Part shown: one piece after another, positions 22,282 through 33,350 of the stretch
Layout: the number at the start of each line of letters is the position of its first letter
How positions within the stretch are numbered: the first letter of the stretch is position 1
Origin: Welwitschia mirabilis
Taxonomy: Eukaryota; Gnetophyta; Gnetopsida; Welwitschiales
Length of the DNA: 64,000 nt
Assembly: GCA_051453625.1 (NCBI GenBank)
Contig: JBOZIK010000001.1
Location: 162,875,540-162,939,539, forward strand
Reading direction: 5' to 3'
Program-made: the position numbers and the translations under genes
The notes under the pieces: model-generated
The model's database searches: none
The model's input: the letters and a program-made list of their open reading frames with translations, nothing else
Told to the model about the DNA's origin: nothing

Positions 22282-23336
22282 ATGGTTAAACGTTCTTCAA
22301 GGAAAAGAGTCAAAGAAGATACAGCTAAAGATCCATTCTACTTCTACCAAGGAATGTCTAAGGAGGATGTTAAAAAGTTCTCAATAAAGTTTAACTAGAA
22401 ACCTTATCTATCAAAAGCATTCTATTACTAATTCATAGCTTAGAGAGCTCAAGGAGGTGATCTAGCTCCTAAGAAATTAGGATCTTAGTTCTTTTTTTTT
22501 TTTTATAATATTTCTAGTTTCACATATCCTTTTCTTACTTGTATGTTTTACTATAATACTTCTTATGATCATCATTCAAGAACTCTTGAAACCCTTATTT
22601 TGGGAAAGTAGCTGAGGATCACAGCAAATCTTAATTTAAATCTTATTGATCTATCTAGATAAGATTATGAAGAGTTTTGACCTCTTTATAACTATATGGA
22701 AGATAAGACAGTAGTTACAAGGAAGATCTATGACAAGTCTCATTTATGGAAACATATCATTTTCACTTCCTTGCTTACTTCCAAATACCATTTTCTTTAT
22801 TTTATCTTCACTTATAACTTTTTAACTTTAATGGATTATTATGATGAGGCCTTAAGCTATAGGACATATTTGATGTATTTGGTTATGACTAAGGATTCCA
22901 TTGATGCCCTACCATCATACTAAAAGATATGGTCTCTTAGTTAGAGTATCATAAGACTGTAGCCCTACCCTATTCTATGCTAATCACTAATTTGTGCTAT
23001 TATTTTCATGTTCCCTTTCATCCTAAGCTTAAAACCCTCTAATATATGGCATCCATTAGTCATGCAACATTGTATTGCATATACATCTTTGCCGCTTCTA
23101 ATAAGTCTTTAAAATCACCCTCTTCTAAGGAAGCCTCTTCTTATGAGACTCTTGCATACCTGAGACAGATTGAGTTTTGTATTAGGCATATGAAAGAAGC
23201 CCTCTTTGTAGCTAGATATGACATTATTGATACTTTCGTAAAACCTAGTAGCTCAGCATGCATGAGAGGAGGATAAGAAGAAGAATATTTTAAATAAGAA
23301 TTTAAAGAAGAATAAGAAGAGGAGAAATCTGATTAG
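22282..23336 (+). pseudogene. Copia B third ORF (plant transposon protein-like)
   Basis: Starts MVKRSSRKRVKEDTAKDPF, a basic N terminus, with GMSKEDVKKFSIKF after it. A broken middle with a YNTSYD block leads to an open stretch (22696-22923) with MEDKTVVTRKIYDKSH, FIFTYNFL and YLMYLVMTKDSIDAL. A second open stretch (23046-23276) has SSKEASSYETLAYLRQIEF and HMKEALFVARYDIIDTF. The end is acidic (EEEYFKxEFKEE). Length is close to the 346 codons of C and F. The TYNFL to SIDA part fits the pattern of the putative plant transposon protein domain. Its role is unknown. Confidence 0.65.
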
Positions 23337-23339
23337 ACT

Positions 23340-23916
23340 TTTTCATCTAATTATGTTTTTTGTTTTTACTTATATGTTTTTCTCTCCTTTTTCATTGATG
23401 TTAAAAGGGGAAGATTAGTTATATGTCTCTTATGCTTTCATATTAGTTGTATATCTTTTATGCTTTTAGATGTAGTTTGCTCTTAATAAGCACTTGCTTT
23501 TAGATGTAATGCTTAGATTAATAAAATAAAAATGCAGTCAGTTTTATGCTTTTAATTTTTGTTTCAAATATTTTTTAGTGCAATTCAAATATCCATATGA
23601 ACTTAAATTTTCTATGTTAAAACTTAAGAATCCAAATGATGTTTATCTTATATTTATAATGAACTTTAAATTGTTAATGATCAAAGTGAAAAATATTATA
23701 TGATCAAAATGCACTTCCTATAAATATTGTTTTCGTAACTCTCTAAATGTACACCTTAACTTGTTTTTATTTTTAGCACAAAATGAGACTTATCAAAATG
23801 TCTTCAATTAGTTTGAAAAGATTAATATTTTTGCAAAGCATAATAGTCATTTCATAAGGGAAAGTTTTCTCAATTTTTAATTTTTTCTTACAACTAAGTA
23901 TTGTTTACCATTAAGG
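23340..23916 (+). other. Copia B 3' untranslated region
   Basis: A+T-rich, with T-rich runs after the third ORF and a region (23760-23900) that matches K 30960-31200 in reverse, for example the block around TGAGACTTATCAAAATG. No coding frame is seen. The family keeps about 500-600 bp of such sequence before the PPT. Confidence 0.55.
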
Positions 23917-23930
23917 TTAAAAGGGGATAT
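23917..23930 (+). other. Copia B polypurine tract
   Basis: TAAAAGGGGATAT stands directly before TGTTAG of the 3' LTR. Confidence 0.75.
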
Positions 23931-25337
23931 TGTTAGATTATGTTTTGCTAATTGATGTCAAACTAATGTTTTCTGTAAAGAAAATTTTGTGTATCTTGTG
24001 TAGAAAATATTAACCACTTATAGGTTAGATGTTAAAGCTAGGAATATCACATTATGATTACTAAAAACCTTTTAAGTTTACTTACCCTCTTAAGGGATCG
24101 AATGAACCATCAAGGGGTTAATCGCACTTAGAGCATACTCTCAGAATTGAATTGAATTTAGAGGGGTCAACTAGATTTTTGAGGGATCGACTAGATCTAT
24201 GAACTTGAGAATAATAATCCTAAACTAATTGTCAAAGAGTCAACTAGACCTTTAAGGAGTTGCTTGGACTTGAGCNNNNNNCACTTGATAACCCTAAACC
24301 GATCATCAAGGGGTCATCTAGACACCTGAGGGGTTGACCAAACCTAATGTAGAAAGTTAGAATAAATCTTTATCAGGATTAATGGATAATTAGATAGATA
24401 TGCAAGCAACCAAATAAGGGGTCGACTAAATCCTAAGGGGTCAACTAAACATGGAGCCGTAAGAATCTAAGGCAACCAAAAATTTTACTTGGGTGACTTA
24501 TTTAAGTCATGGCACTAGGAGGGGTCGACCAGATTTTTAAGGAATCAACTAGCTAGAACAAAAATGAAAATTTTTATCCATTATGTATCTATTATGTATC
24601 TATTTTATAGCTATTTATTGTCATTGGAAGTGCATTTTTACTTGTAATAAATCCTAAAATCCTTCTAGTATAAATAGTCAAGAGAGAAATTACTGAAGAG
24701 ATATTTTGACTCTTGATAAAAGAACTTAAATGTGTTATTCTCATTATAGCATCTTGGCATTATACTCTTGACTAAGGATGATTTTTCATTTACTATATTT
24801 ATACATTCAAGGTCAGATCTTGTACTTTATTATTATATTATCTATAGGATAAGACCTTCATTACAATCATTTTACCAAATATCGAGTGATATCAGTGCAT
24901 TAGGGTATTCTTTCATCACTATCATACATTGTAAAAGGTTAAGACTTAGCCTGCAAAAGTAAATTAAAAGGTTGAGACTCATCCTACAAAAGTATATTAA
25001 AAGGTTAAGACTTAGCCCGTAAAAGCATATGTGTAAAGATTACAGGTAAACCTGCAATACTGGGAAAAGTTAATAAAGATCTGGATTAGGCTTGGTGATA
25101 AGCTAATTATCGAGAGTAGAGTAGGAGGTTTCCTAAACCACTATAAAACTTATATGCATCTGATTGGTATTTTATGCTTTTTATTAGTTTCATTATTCTG
25201 AATACTTTTAGTTTTGCTTTTTATGTGTGAGTTTATTATTGATCTATTTAAGCAAGTCTTTGTTATATCATAAGTTTATTTAGATAATTTTTTTAAAGAA
25301 CCTATTCACCCCCCCTCTAGGGTGCTCGATTCTATTA
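23931..25337 (+). repeat. Copia B 3' LTR
   Basis: 1407 bp from TGTTAGATTATG to GGTGCTCGATTCTATTA, followed by target copy GTCTT. It aligns with 17990-19669 with roughly one difference in seven over the parts compared by eye. It keeps the end CACCCCCCCTCTAGGGTGCT that the 5' LTR has lost. A 6-N gap lies at 24276-24281. TATA box at 24669-24677. Confidence 0.85.
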
Positions 25338-25342
25338 GTCTT

Positions 25343-26225
25343 TACTACCTTAACTATGAAGTTTGGGCTATATAAATAGTTGTGTCTCTCTTAATCAAAA
25401 ATGTCTTTGGTGTCTTGAGCTCCATATTCCTACATATGCCTTAGTAATTAACGGTTTATTAGATGAAGGCCAAAGATATAGTGGTATGATCTACTTAAAT
25501 TTTATTGCCAAGTCAATAAGGAGCCATAACTATGATTAATCTTAAAATTTACTAACATATAAGTAGGTCACTGACATTACATGCTATTCCTTCTAAAGGG
25601 GGGTATATAGCTAAGGTAAGTAAAACTGGCTAATGAGTTGAACGCCTTACCAAGGTAATTTATATTTTATTCCTTTTACTCACTCAAAAGATAAGGGTAT
25701 CATCCTTGGAGAGGATTTAATCACTATGTGAATTTGGGAATCTTAAAACTAACAAATCTAAATTTTCATCATCTAATAATCAAATTAGGCCCCTTCACAT
25801 TAAAATTTACCTCACTCACATTAAGAACATTTTAACAATATACTTTATTTATTCTAATGTACATAGATCTTTTGCAATTTAGAGGGGTTTGCCTTAATTG
25901 TTATACATTATGATTTAGATATATTACTTAGATTTTTGGAATTAATTCCTTTTTATTATGAGTATACCTCTCCATTGTAACCTCTTTTTATTTTTATTTT
26001 ATTTGCACTATGACTTCGATAAATCATTTGAACTTGTGGATGAAAGCAAGATTTCATTTCAAGAGACTACATCATTATCTTTAATTTTTTCTCTTTGGAT
26101 TTTTTGATAAGTTTGTTTGTATGCTAGGTAGACCGTTTTTTAATTAGTGGACGTGAGAAACATCCCTTTAGAATTTTAATTTACCTTACAACTTATCAAC
26201 CCCCTCTCTCTTTTTAGTATTCATC
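25343..26225 (+). other. Copia D leader, right part (non-coding)
   Basis: Resumes after B with TACTACCTTAACTATGAAG. It contains ATATAAATAG (near 25369) but no recognisable coding frame. It ends at the ATG of D gag in the context CATCATGGATTTAACATC. Confidence 0.45.
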
Positions 26226-27200
26226 ATGGATTTAACATCAAAAGGTAGATTCCAAATCTTATCAAAGAGCTTTACACCCATTTTGACTATTAGAATAATA
26301 TCCAACCTTAGCGTAATCTTGCATGATGATCAAAGTTGGGAGGATTGAAATGAGAATTTCATGTCAATAATGCAGATGTATTATTTTGATACATATTTTT
26401 TTCGAAGAAGAGCATGTTTATCTTCAAGATTTAGATGAAGAAAAGGCATGAAAAGCAATTAATTACAAGGTCATAAAGATAATGTGAAAATTGGTGGCTA
26501 ATTTATATAAAACATTGGTTATAGGAGTGAGTATTATCATATTAGCTATGGTACTCTATGAGATACCTTTTATGCAAAGAATGATCTTGAGCTGATCAAT
26601 CTTGTTACAAGTATGAATAACCTTCACTATAAAGGGGTAAAATACTTTATCTTGTAGCTTAAATAATAAACATTAAAACAAAGATTACAGAGATAGATTT
26701 AATATAAAAAGTTTACATAAATTATGTTAACTTAATTTGCTATTATTTAGAGGATCCATTTCTTCTTGGTTACATTCTATCTCTTCATGAAAGTAAGTGG
26801 CCATCTAATATGAACTTTGACATGCTCAATAAGGATCTTATTACTGTAAAATCTTAGTTTAAATTATAGACTCTTCTTCCTCTTATGTGATCTACAAAGT
26901 TTCTCTCTCTTATGGATCTCCTCCTAAACATAAGCAATCTTCTTATAACTCTCATTTTTTTAAGACATCACATAAAGAAAAGTGTAAGGATCCATAAAAA
27001 TAGAAAAAGAAGCCTAATTAGACTCCACTAAAAAAGAAGAAAGTTTAGCATACTACTACTTCAAACAAAAATAAATATCAATGCTTATGATGTGGAGTAA
27101 GTGGTCATATCTCATACTTATATTGGATATCTTAGAATAATATTAAATCTACATCTAAGACATACATAGTTACTAAAGAGTCTGGATACCTTGATGATAA
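26226..27200 (+). pseudogene. gag: Copia D gag
   Basis: Starts MDLTSKGRFQILSKSF. The frame is soon shifted, but the segment from about 26700 on follows copia Gag in outline, and near 27070-27126 a zinc knuckle reads KYQCLxCGVSGHISYLYW, with the first two Cys and His kept and the last Cys changed. A Lys-rich stretch precedes it. This Gag is not of the same type as that of B, C, F and K. Confidence 0.55.
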
Positions 27201-27900
27201 TGAAAATTATGTGTCAAACATAGTTTTTGATAATTTTGACTTTGTGGGTATAGATGAGTACATACCTCATGATAAAACTTGGATTCTTGAAATAAGTACT
27301 AATTGTCACATAACTTATTGAACCGATTATCTTGATGATTTTTTCAAAGCCCCAAGTCAGGCTTATTAGGAAAATAGAACTCTAGTTCTAATGGAAGGTT
27401 ATGATTTGGTTACCCTCCACTTGACATTGCTCTCTCTGCAAACTATTTCTTATGTTTTGTATGTGCCTTCTTTGATGTTACTTCTTCTATTACTTTCCAC
27501 TCTGCTATGAGAAGATCACTTAATCTGTATGATGAAGCACTTAGTGGACATTTTTTATTCTAATCACCAATTGGCTATAAAAGGGTACAAAGATGGAAAA
27601 CTTATACATCTTCAAGGTTATATCAAAAAGTATGAGATCACTTATGCTACTTACCAAGACAAAACCTTGGATGTTCAATATCCTATGGTTGAGGAGGGAG
27701 ATGTAGCCACTAGTTCTACTCTAGTTCTTTCTCTTGGTATGACATATTTGTGACCTATAGGAATTGAGAAATTTGGTGTTCTAGGCACTCTTAATCATAG
27801 TTCTTATAGTAATTTAGTAGGTTATTTGATCAAAGAAGCTGAGACTATCCATACGTAACATTGTCTTACTTGGTCAAAGTCTACTCTCCAAGATGTTTAT
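27200..27900 (+). pseudogene. pol: Copia D protease-like segment
   Basis: HDKTWILEISTNCHITY is the copia protease motif WILDSGATxHIT with the active DSG changed to EIS. It is followed by SYVLYVPSLM, the conserved segment before the pre-integrase region, then an open stretch of 74 codons (27529-27753) and IGIEKFGVLGTLNHSS. No integrase, RT or RNase H motif follows up to the 3' LTR, 700 bp on. Confidence 0.6.
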
Positions 27901-28316
27901 CATAATAAAAAGTGTAAAACTAGTACCAAAAATAGCTCACATACAACTCATGGTAAAGATGTTGATAACCTTCATTTAATTTTTAAGGGTAAATCAACTT
28001 CTTTGAAAGACATTATTCTACATTATCAATGGGTCCAAGCCATAAAATAAAGAATACCATGCTCTTGTGAAAAATGATATATAGAAGTTGGTTTATAAAA
28101 TTAACAAACTTATATAGCATGAAATCATTGCATTAGTATATCATTTAGCCATAGAATAAATAACTGTTACTCAAACAAAGATATCTGATTGAGAGAAGTT
28201 TTAATATTTCAATCCATAATTAGATTGATAAATGAGTTGAGTCAAAATCATTTTTCTTTTTTACATTGAGAGCTTGATTTCATTTTGAGTCTTTTATTAA
28301 AACCACATCTAATCCT
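27901..28316 (+). other. Copia D region after protease, unassigned
   Basis: Frames such as GKDVDNLHLIFKGKSTSLKD hint at further decayed coding sequence, possibly the remnant end of pol, but I cannot match it to a domain. Confidence 0.3.
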
Positions 28317-28450
28317 AATACTATAGGATGTGTAGTATAAATATGGCCTAGTACTATGGGATGTGTGGTATACATTTTGGCTTAGCATTATGGGATTTGT
28401 AATGCACATGAATAAGCCTATCTGCAATGGGATGTGTAGCAGTAAATTAA
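28317..28450. repeat. Minisatellite near the 3' end of D
   Basis: Four units of 34-46 bp contain TATGGGATGTGTAGTATA or variants (near 28320, 28355, 28390 and 28430), ending with TATGGCCTAG-like text. Confidence 0.7.
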
Positions 28451-28582
28451 CTGCTTCTTTTATGAAGTAGTTTTATCATATGAAAACTCCTTTCTAGAGG
28501 TTTTATTATAGGCTACATTCCTAAGGTTTTCCCCTAGTTACTTTTATTTTTCCTTGGAAGAGAGCATATTTCCATGTTAAGA

Positions 28583-28601
28583 GGGTGGGGAGGGGAAAGA
28601 A
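28583..28601 (+). other. Copia D polypurine tract
   Basis: GGGTGGGGAGGGGAAAGAA immediately before the 3' LTR, the most G-rich stretch of the window. Confidence 0.75.
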
Positions 28602-28775
28602 TCTAAGAATAGTACATACCATGGTCTCATACCTACATATACGTAAAAATCCTAGTGATGTACTTATCTATTTAAGCAAGCTCTTTGTTTGAATTAAAAA
28701 AAAAAAAAAGAGAAATAAAATTTTCATTTGGAAATCTTGAACCTCTTGATTTTCTAGAATACTTATTTCTTAATA
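28602..28775 (+). repeat. Copia D 3' LTR
   Basis: 174 bp, TCTAAGAATAGTACATACC to TTATTTCTTAATA, followed by target copy GATAC. Partner of 15738-15906. Confidence 0.8.
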
Positions 28776-28780
28776 GATAC

Positions 28781-29617
28781 CCATGCAGTAATTTTAGAAA
28801 AACCTTAGATGACTACTACAGATGCTACAATTTATTCTAGAAATGGAGTAGTGGAAATTAGTTTGAAATATCTTTAGAAAGAGATCAATTCATTTGATGC
28901 AGTGGTTATAGAGGAGATGGTACATAATATAGAAGCTAAAATTAATGCAATTTTAACAGATGAAGTTAGTAAAAGTATGAAGAAGAAAGTTTAACATCTA
29001 AAAAAATAGAAAATCCTTCACTTAGGAAGGGTTAAAGTATATTAAAATAGCTCCGAATAGACCTATGATTATAAATAGTTCTTTAATCATTCTCAAAAAA
29101 GAAGCTTAAAAGAATGTTAATAAGAAGAAAGGAAGATTTTTCTTAGTATTACACTAATATTAAGGAAATATATCAAAAAATAGATTAATATAAAATTTAT
29201 TTGGGTACTTCTATTAAATCAAGCAAACAACCAGAAATAAGATGCAATTTACATATGCAAAAAATAATTAAATAAGAAATTTCTAAACTCTTGGATGTTG
29301 GATTTATCTATTCTATATTTATTTCAGAATGGGTTAGTCCTATTATAGTGGTACTAAATAAATAAAATAAATGAAGAGTATGTATAGATTTTTAAATGTT
29401 GAATACAATAATTTATAAAGATTATTTTTTCTTTTCCATTTATAGATTAAGTTTTAAAAAGAGTATTTGGACATTAGTATTATATCTTTCTTGATGGATA
29501 TAATGGATATGATTAGGTTCTAATAGCTTTGGAGAATCAAGACAAGACAACTTTTACTTGTTATTATGATACTTATGCCTATAAGGTATTACCATTAGGG
29601 TTATATAATGCCCCTAC
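28781..29617 (+). pseudogene. pol: Gypsy E protease end and first half of RT
   Basis: Rejoined to 15737 the protease reads HAVILEKP, MTTTDATIYSRNGVVEISL and INSFDAVVIEE, the conserved ILGRPxxxTxxAxI pattern and what follows. RT starts near 29220 with HMQKIIK, EISKLLDVGFIYSI, ISEWVSPIIVVLNK, RVCIDFxMLN, FLDGYNGYD and ENQDKTTFTC, then LPLGLYNAPT, all standard gypsy RT motifs of the Athila/Tat type. The sequence is cut at 29617 by copia K within NAPATF, and ATF is found at 36398. Confidence 0.85.
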
Positions 29618-30900
29618 TGTAGGATCAAGAACCTTAAAGGGGGGGATGAAAGGTCTCAAAAAGAATGTTTAAATAAATTCACAATATAAACTTACTTGAA
29701 ATGAATCACTAAAAAACTTGTGCATAAAAACTAAAAGTATTATAAAAAATAAAAACAATAGAAAGCATAGAAATATTGACCATATGCATGCAAGNNNNNN
29801 NNNNTCCTGATCTGGATCTCTGTTAAACTCTTCTAGGTATTACAAGTTTACTATAACCTTTGCAAATGGACTTTTTCTGAAGGCTTAGTTTCAAACTTTT
29901 CAAATGGATTTTTTTGAAGGATTAGTCTTAACTTTTTAAAGAGATTGTAGTAGTGATGATAGAATGCCTAAGTACACTAGTATCACTTATTCTTTGATTT
30001 AATGCAAGTAATGGAGCACTTCTCCTATAAATGATATAATCTATGAATAATGGAGTGCTATAGATCTGATCTTGTATGCAAAATACAATAGATGCTAGCT
30101 CGTCTTTGATCAAGAAAGTAATGCCAAAAGAGTACAATGATTAATCACTAAGATTCAATAGTTTGGTAAAGGTTAAAAGCTTCTATAGTGATATCACTCA
30201 TGGATATTTATAATGGAAAACTTTTAGGATTATCACAAGTAAAAACGCACTTCCCATGATTATAAAATCACTACATAAGGGATATAAAATTTTTATTTTT
30301 ATTCTAGGCAGTTGACCTCTTAAATGTCTAATCGATCCTTCCTAGTGTCATTACTTAAATAGGTCATCCAAGTGAACCTTTTAGTTACCTTAGTTTCTTA
30401 TGACTCCATATTTGATTGAATCCTAAGGGTCTAGTCAAGCACTTATCTCGTTGTCCACATATCTGTCTAGTCACTTGCTTGGTCTTAACAAAATTTATCT
30501 TAGTTTTTGTACATTAGATCTGGTTGATCCCTAAGGAATCTAGTTGATCCCTTATTGATTAGATGTAAAGTATTAATACTCATATGTAATTGACTCTTTG
30601 GTAATTAGTTCAAGGGTACTGTTCTTAGGTTCATAGGTTTAGTCGACCCCTCAAAAGTCCAGTCAACCTCTTTAAATTTAGTTTAATTTTGAGAGTTTAC
30701 TCTAGGTGTAATCGATTCCTTACAAGTTTGGTCAACTGTTCAAGAGGGTAACAAAACTTAACAGGTTTCAGAATCAAAATGTAATATTCATAGCTTCAGC
30801 TTCTAACCTATAAGTGATCAATATTTTTTGCACATGATATAATAAATTTCACTTCATAAAAAAATTACTTTAACATTAATTGACAATTTATAATCCAATA
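29618..30900 (-). repeat. Copia K 3' LTR
   Basis: TGTAGGATCAAGAACC to TAATCCAATA. Aligned with 35023-36394. A 10-N gap lies at 29795-29804 and seems to replace about 80 bp present in the partner. The minus-strand TATA box is near 30204-30212 (ATATTTATA). Motifs of the GTCGACCCCTC type occur through 30310-30740. Confidence 0.85.
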
Positions 30901-30916
30901 GTCTCCCCCTTTGATA
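30901..30916 (-). other. Copia K polypurine tract
   Basis: The minus strand reads ATCAAAGGGGGAGAC directly before the 3' LTR. Confidence 0.75.
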
Positions 30917-31434
30917 TTGATGACAAACATTCCCTTAGTTGTAAAATATTGAATTTGAGGAAACTCCTCCTCACAAAATGCTTATTAAACTTTGCAAAAA
31001 ATATTAGACAATTTATATCAAGTAAGACATTTTGGAAAGTTTTAATTTGTGCTTGCATTAAAACAATTTGAGATGCAATTTTTTTTAGAGATAACAAAAT
31101 GCCAAAATATTCATGAGAAATAACATTTATAAGAATCAACATTTTGATCATGCATTATTTAATAGCCTTGAGATAAATCAAAAATTTATTTCATAATAAA
31201 TAAAGGTGCACTACAAATTTTGAATAGAAATAATAAAAAAAAACAAGTGCATATCTATTACTTTAAAATAAGTAGTACAAATTAAAGATGCTCATTAAGA
31301 AAAAATACTTTCGAAATCATCAAAGACAGCTAACTAGCTCTCCCTCTTTTAACATCAATAACAAAGGAGAGAAACACAAAAAAGTAAGAAAGAACAAACA
31401 TAAGCATGGAAAACATATCTAATTAGATTCTTCT
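30917..31434 (-). other. Copia K 3' untranslated region
   Basis: A+T-rich sequence without a supported gene; short open stretches on both strands (30880-31151) are opposite one another and follow base composition. It aligns with B 23340-23916 and F 4095-4569. Confidence 0.55.
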
Positions 31435-32483
31435 TATTCCTCTTCTTTAGACTCTTCTTCTTCCTCTTTTTCCTCTTCTTTGGCTATCTTCCATGATGAA
31501 CTTTCAATTTCCTCATAATTGTTAGTAATCTCATACCTAGCTATAGTATGAGTTTCCTTTATATGCCTAGTACAAGAGTTAATCAGACTTAGGTATGAAA
31601 GTATCTCTTTTAGAGAGGCTTCCTTGGAAGAAGGATATTTAGAGGACTTATTTAATGTAATAAAGATATGCATGCAAGACAACATCACATACCCAAGGAT
31701 GATATGGATTAAAGAGTTTCAGGTTTTGAGTGAAAATTCACATGATAACATATTAAGAATCAACATAGAGTAGGATAAAGTCCTAGTTCTATAGTAATCC
31801 AAGTAAGAAACCATATTTTTTAGTATAATGACAAGGGTATCAATGAAGTGCCTAGTCCCTCCCAAGTATATTAAATAGACCCTATAGTTAGAGGCCTTAT
31901 CATGATGACCTACAAAAAGCAAAAAGTTATAGGTAAAAACCAAGTAAAGGAAATAGTATTTAGGAGTAAGAAAAGAAGTGAAAAGGGTATGCTTCCAGCT
32001 ATGGAACTTATCAGAAATCTCTCTTATGACTACTGCTTTATCTTCCACAGAGTCATAAAGAGGCTAAAACTCCTTATAGTCCCCTCTTGGAAGATTAGTA
32101 ATAGCCACAATAAAGTTTGTAATGATCTTCATCCTCTTCCCCAAAACTAGGATTTCAAGGATTCCAAAGTCAATATCATAAGAAGCATTATAATACAACA
32201 TTCTGATAAGGAAAGAATAAGTTAAATCTAAAATATTAAGAAAATAATATTGATCCTGATCTCATAAGAGTTAGATTACATCTCTGAGTTTTTTAAGCCC
32301 TAATGTAGCAATAGATCTCTCTTCACACATGAGCTTCCTCTCAAACTTTTCAGAGAACTTTTTCAAGGCATTTTTAGACATTCCATGGCAGAAATTAGAA
32401 GATTTTCTAACTAAAACTTCCTTGGTCCTTCTCCTAGAAGGTCCCTTAGCTATTGCAACTTCTTTACAAGAGCTTAAAGACAA
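31435..32483 (-). pseudogene. Copia K third ORF (plant transposon protein-like)
   Basis: The best preserved of the four copies. From 32483 it reads MSLSSCKEVAIAKGPSRRRT, a basic start, GMSKNALKKFSEKFERK, then LYYNASYD and GILEILVLGKRMKIITNF, NLPRGDYKEF, EDKAVVIREISDKFHSW, VFTYNFLLFVGHHDKAS, TLVIILKNMVSYLD, LSYSMLI, SSKEASLKEILSYLS, HIKETHTIARYEI and a tail EEEKEEEEESKEEE. The parts LVLGKR, TYNFL, IILKNM and YSMLI fall in the order expected of the putative plant transposon protein domain. No signal peptide or membrane span. Two to four frame shifts or stops interrupt about 346 codons. Function unknown. Confidence 0.7.
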
Positions 32484-32560
32484 AAGAAATGTAAGAAAAG
32501 CTTTAAATTTGGAAAAAATAAAAGGCTAGAACACAATGAAAAGGGTTCGGGTGCCTCTTA

Positions 32561-32571
32561 ATTTTATAAAG
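32561..32571 (-). promoter_or_regulatory. TATA-like box before K third ORF
   Basis: The minus strand reads CTTTATAAAAT, matching TTTATAAAA in B and C. The acceptor-like site that follows in B, C and F is altered here. Confidence 0.4.
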
Positions 32572-32639
32572 AAGGTCTATTAGAGTAATTTCAAGAAAGA
32601 AATTAAGTCCACTGATGGTACTTTCACAATGTAATCCTT

Positions 32640-32800
32640 TAGGTCTAGTTGACCAGTTGGAGTTTTGATCACCTATTAAGACATAGGTCTACAGTACTGA
32701 AAGGGGTCTAGGTGATCAGGCTTTCAGCCAGTTAACTAATCACATCTAGTCGATTAAATCATAAATCTAGTTAATCACCTTGCAATCAACTAGAGGATAA
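32640..32800 (-). repeat. Short GTCGAC-type motifs between pol remnant and third ORF of K
   Basis: TAGTTGACCAG, CTAGTCGATTA and related copies, as in B, C and F. Confidence 0.45.
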
Positions 32801-32879
32801 TGATTTAATCCCCAATTTATTTTGGTAATTAAGATAAATATCATAATTTTGAGATTTCATAGTAGTATCTACTAGTTGA

Positions 32880-33350
32880 TGTTTTATATTAATAAACTTC
32901 AAAGTATTATTTCCTTTTTTAACTTTATAATTAACATAATCTAATTGTTTATGATAAAACTCTACATAAGTATCATGAGAAAAATAACACAGGGAAAAAT
33001 ATTGATCTATCTTAAATACATTATCTATTTTATTTACTTTAAAGATAACATCATTTGATTTTCATGTAAAATTTTATGTTTAGACTTATGAAAAACTACT
33101 TTTTGACCTTTATTACATATTTGGCTAATACTTAATAAATTATACTTTAAACCATTAATACATAGAACTTTATTAATTCTATATAAGTTACCTCCTATGA
33201 TGCTTTCAATACTTTTGATTTTTGCTCTTCTGTAATTACCAAAGATAACTTCTCCTCTATCAAAATTGCTCAACTATTTAAAACTAGATTTATCTTCTAT
33301 TATGCGTTTTGATCATCTACTGTCTAAGTACTAGCTAGTGTCATTTGAGA
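32880..33350 (-). pseudogene. pol: Copia K protease end, pre-integrase start and deletion junction
   Basis: The minus strand reads MSNFDRGEVIFGNYRRAKIK, LCINGLKYNLLSISQICNKG and VFKIDQYFSLCYFS, then LDYVNYKVKKGNNTLKFI. The last joins the LGHVNY part of the pre-integrase motif to VKKGN at the end of RNase H, as in B. The protease DSG region lies near 33310-33340 and is decayed. Confidence 0.75.

Larger units (their letters stand above)
17990..25337 (+). mobile_element. Copia B: pol-deleted copia with third ORF
   Basis: Inserted in D's leader with perfect target copies GTCTT (17985-17989 and 25338-25342). Order: 5' LTR, gag, protease and pre-integrase start, a junction straight to the last codons of RNase H, a motif-rich spacer, third ORF, PPT, 3' LTR. 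Integrase, RT and nearly all of RNase H are absent. The element has the same junction as K. It therefore belongs to a non-autonomous branch of the family that includes C and F. Confidence 0.85.
15738..28775 (+). mobile_element. Copia D: short-LTR element with gag and protease only
   Basis: A copia-like element with LTRs of 169 and 174 bp and perfect target copies GATAC (15733-15737 and 28776-28780). It carries copia B inside its leader. Without B it is about 5.7 kb: about 3 kb of non-coding leader, a gag, a protease-like segment, a minisatellite, a G-rich polypurine tract and the 3' LTR. I find no integrase, RT or RNase H, so it was probably non-autonomous. Confidence 0.8.
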
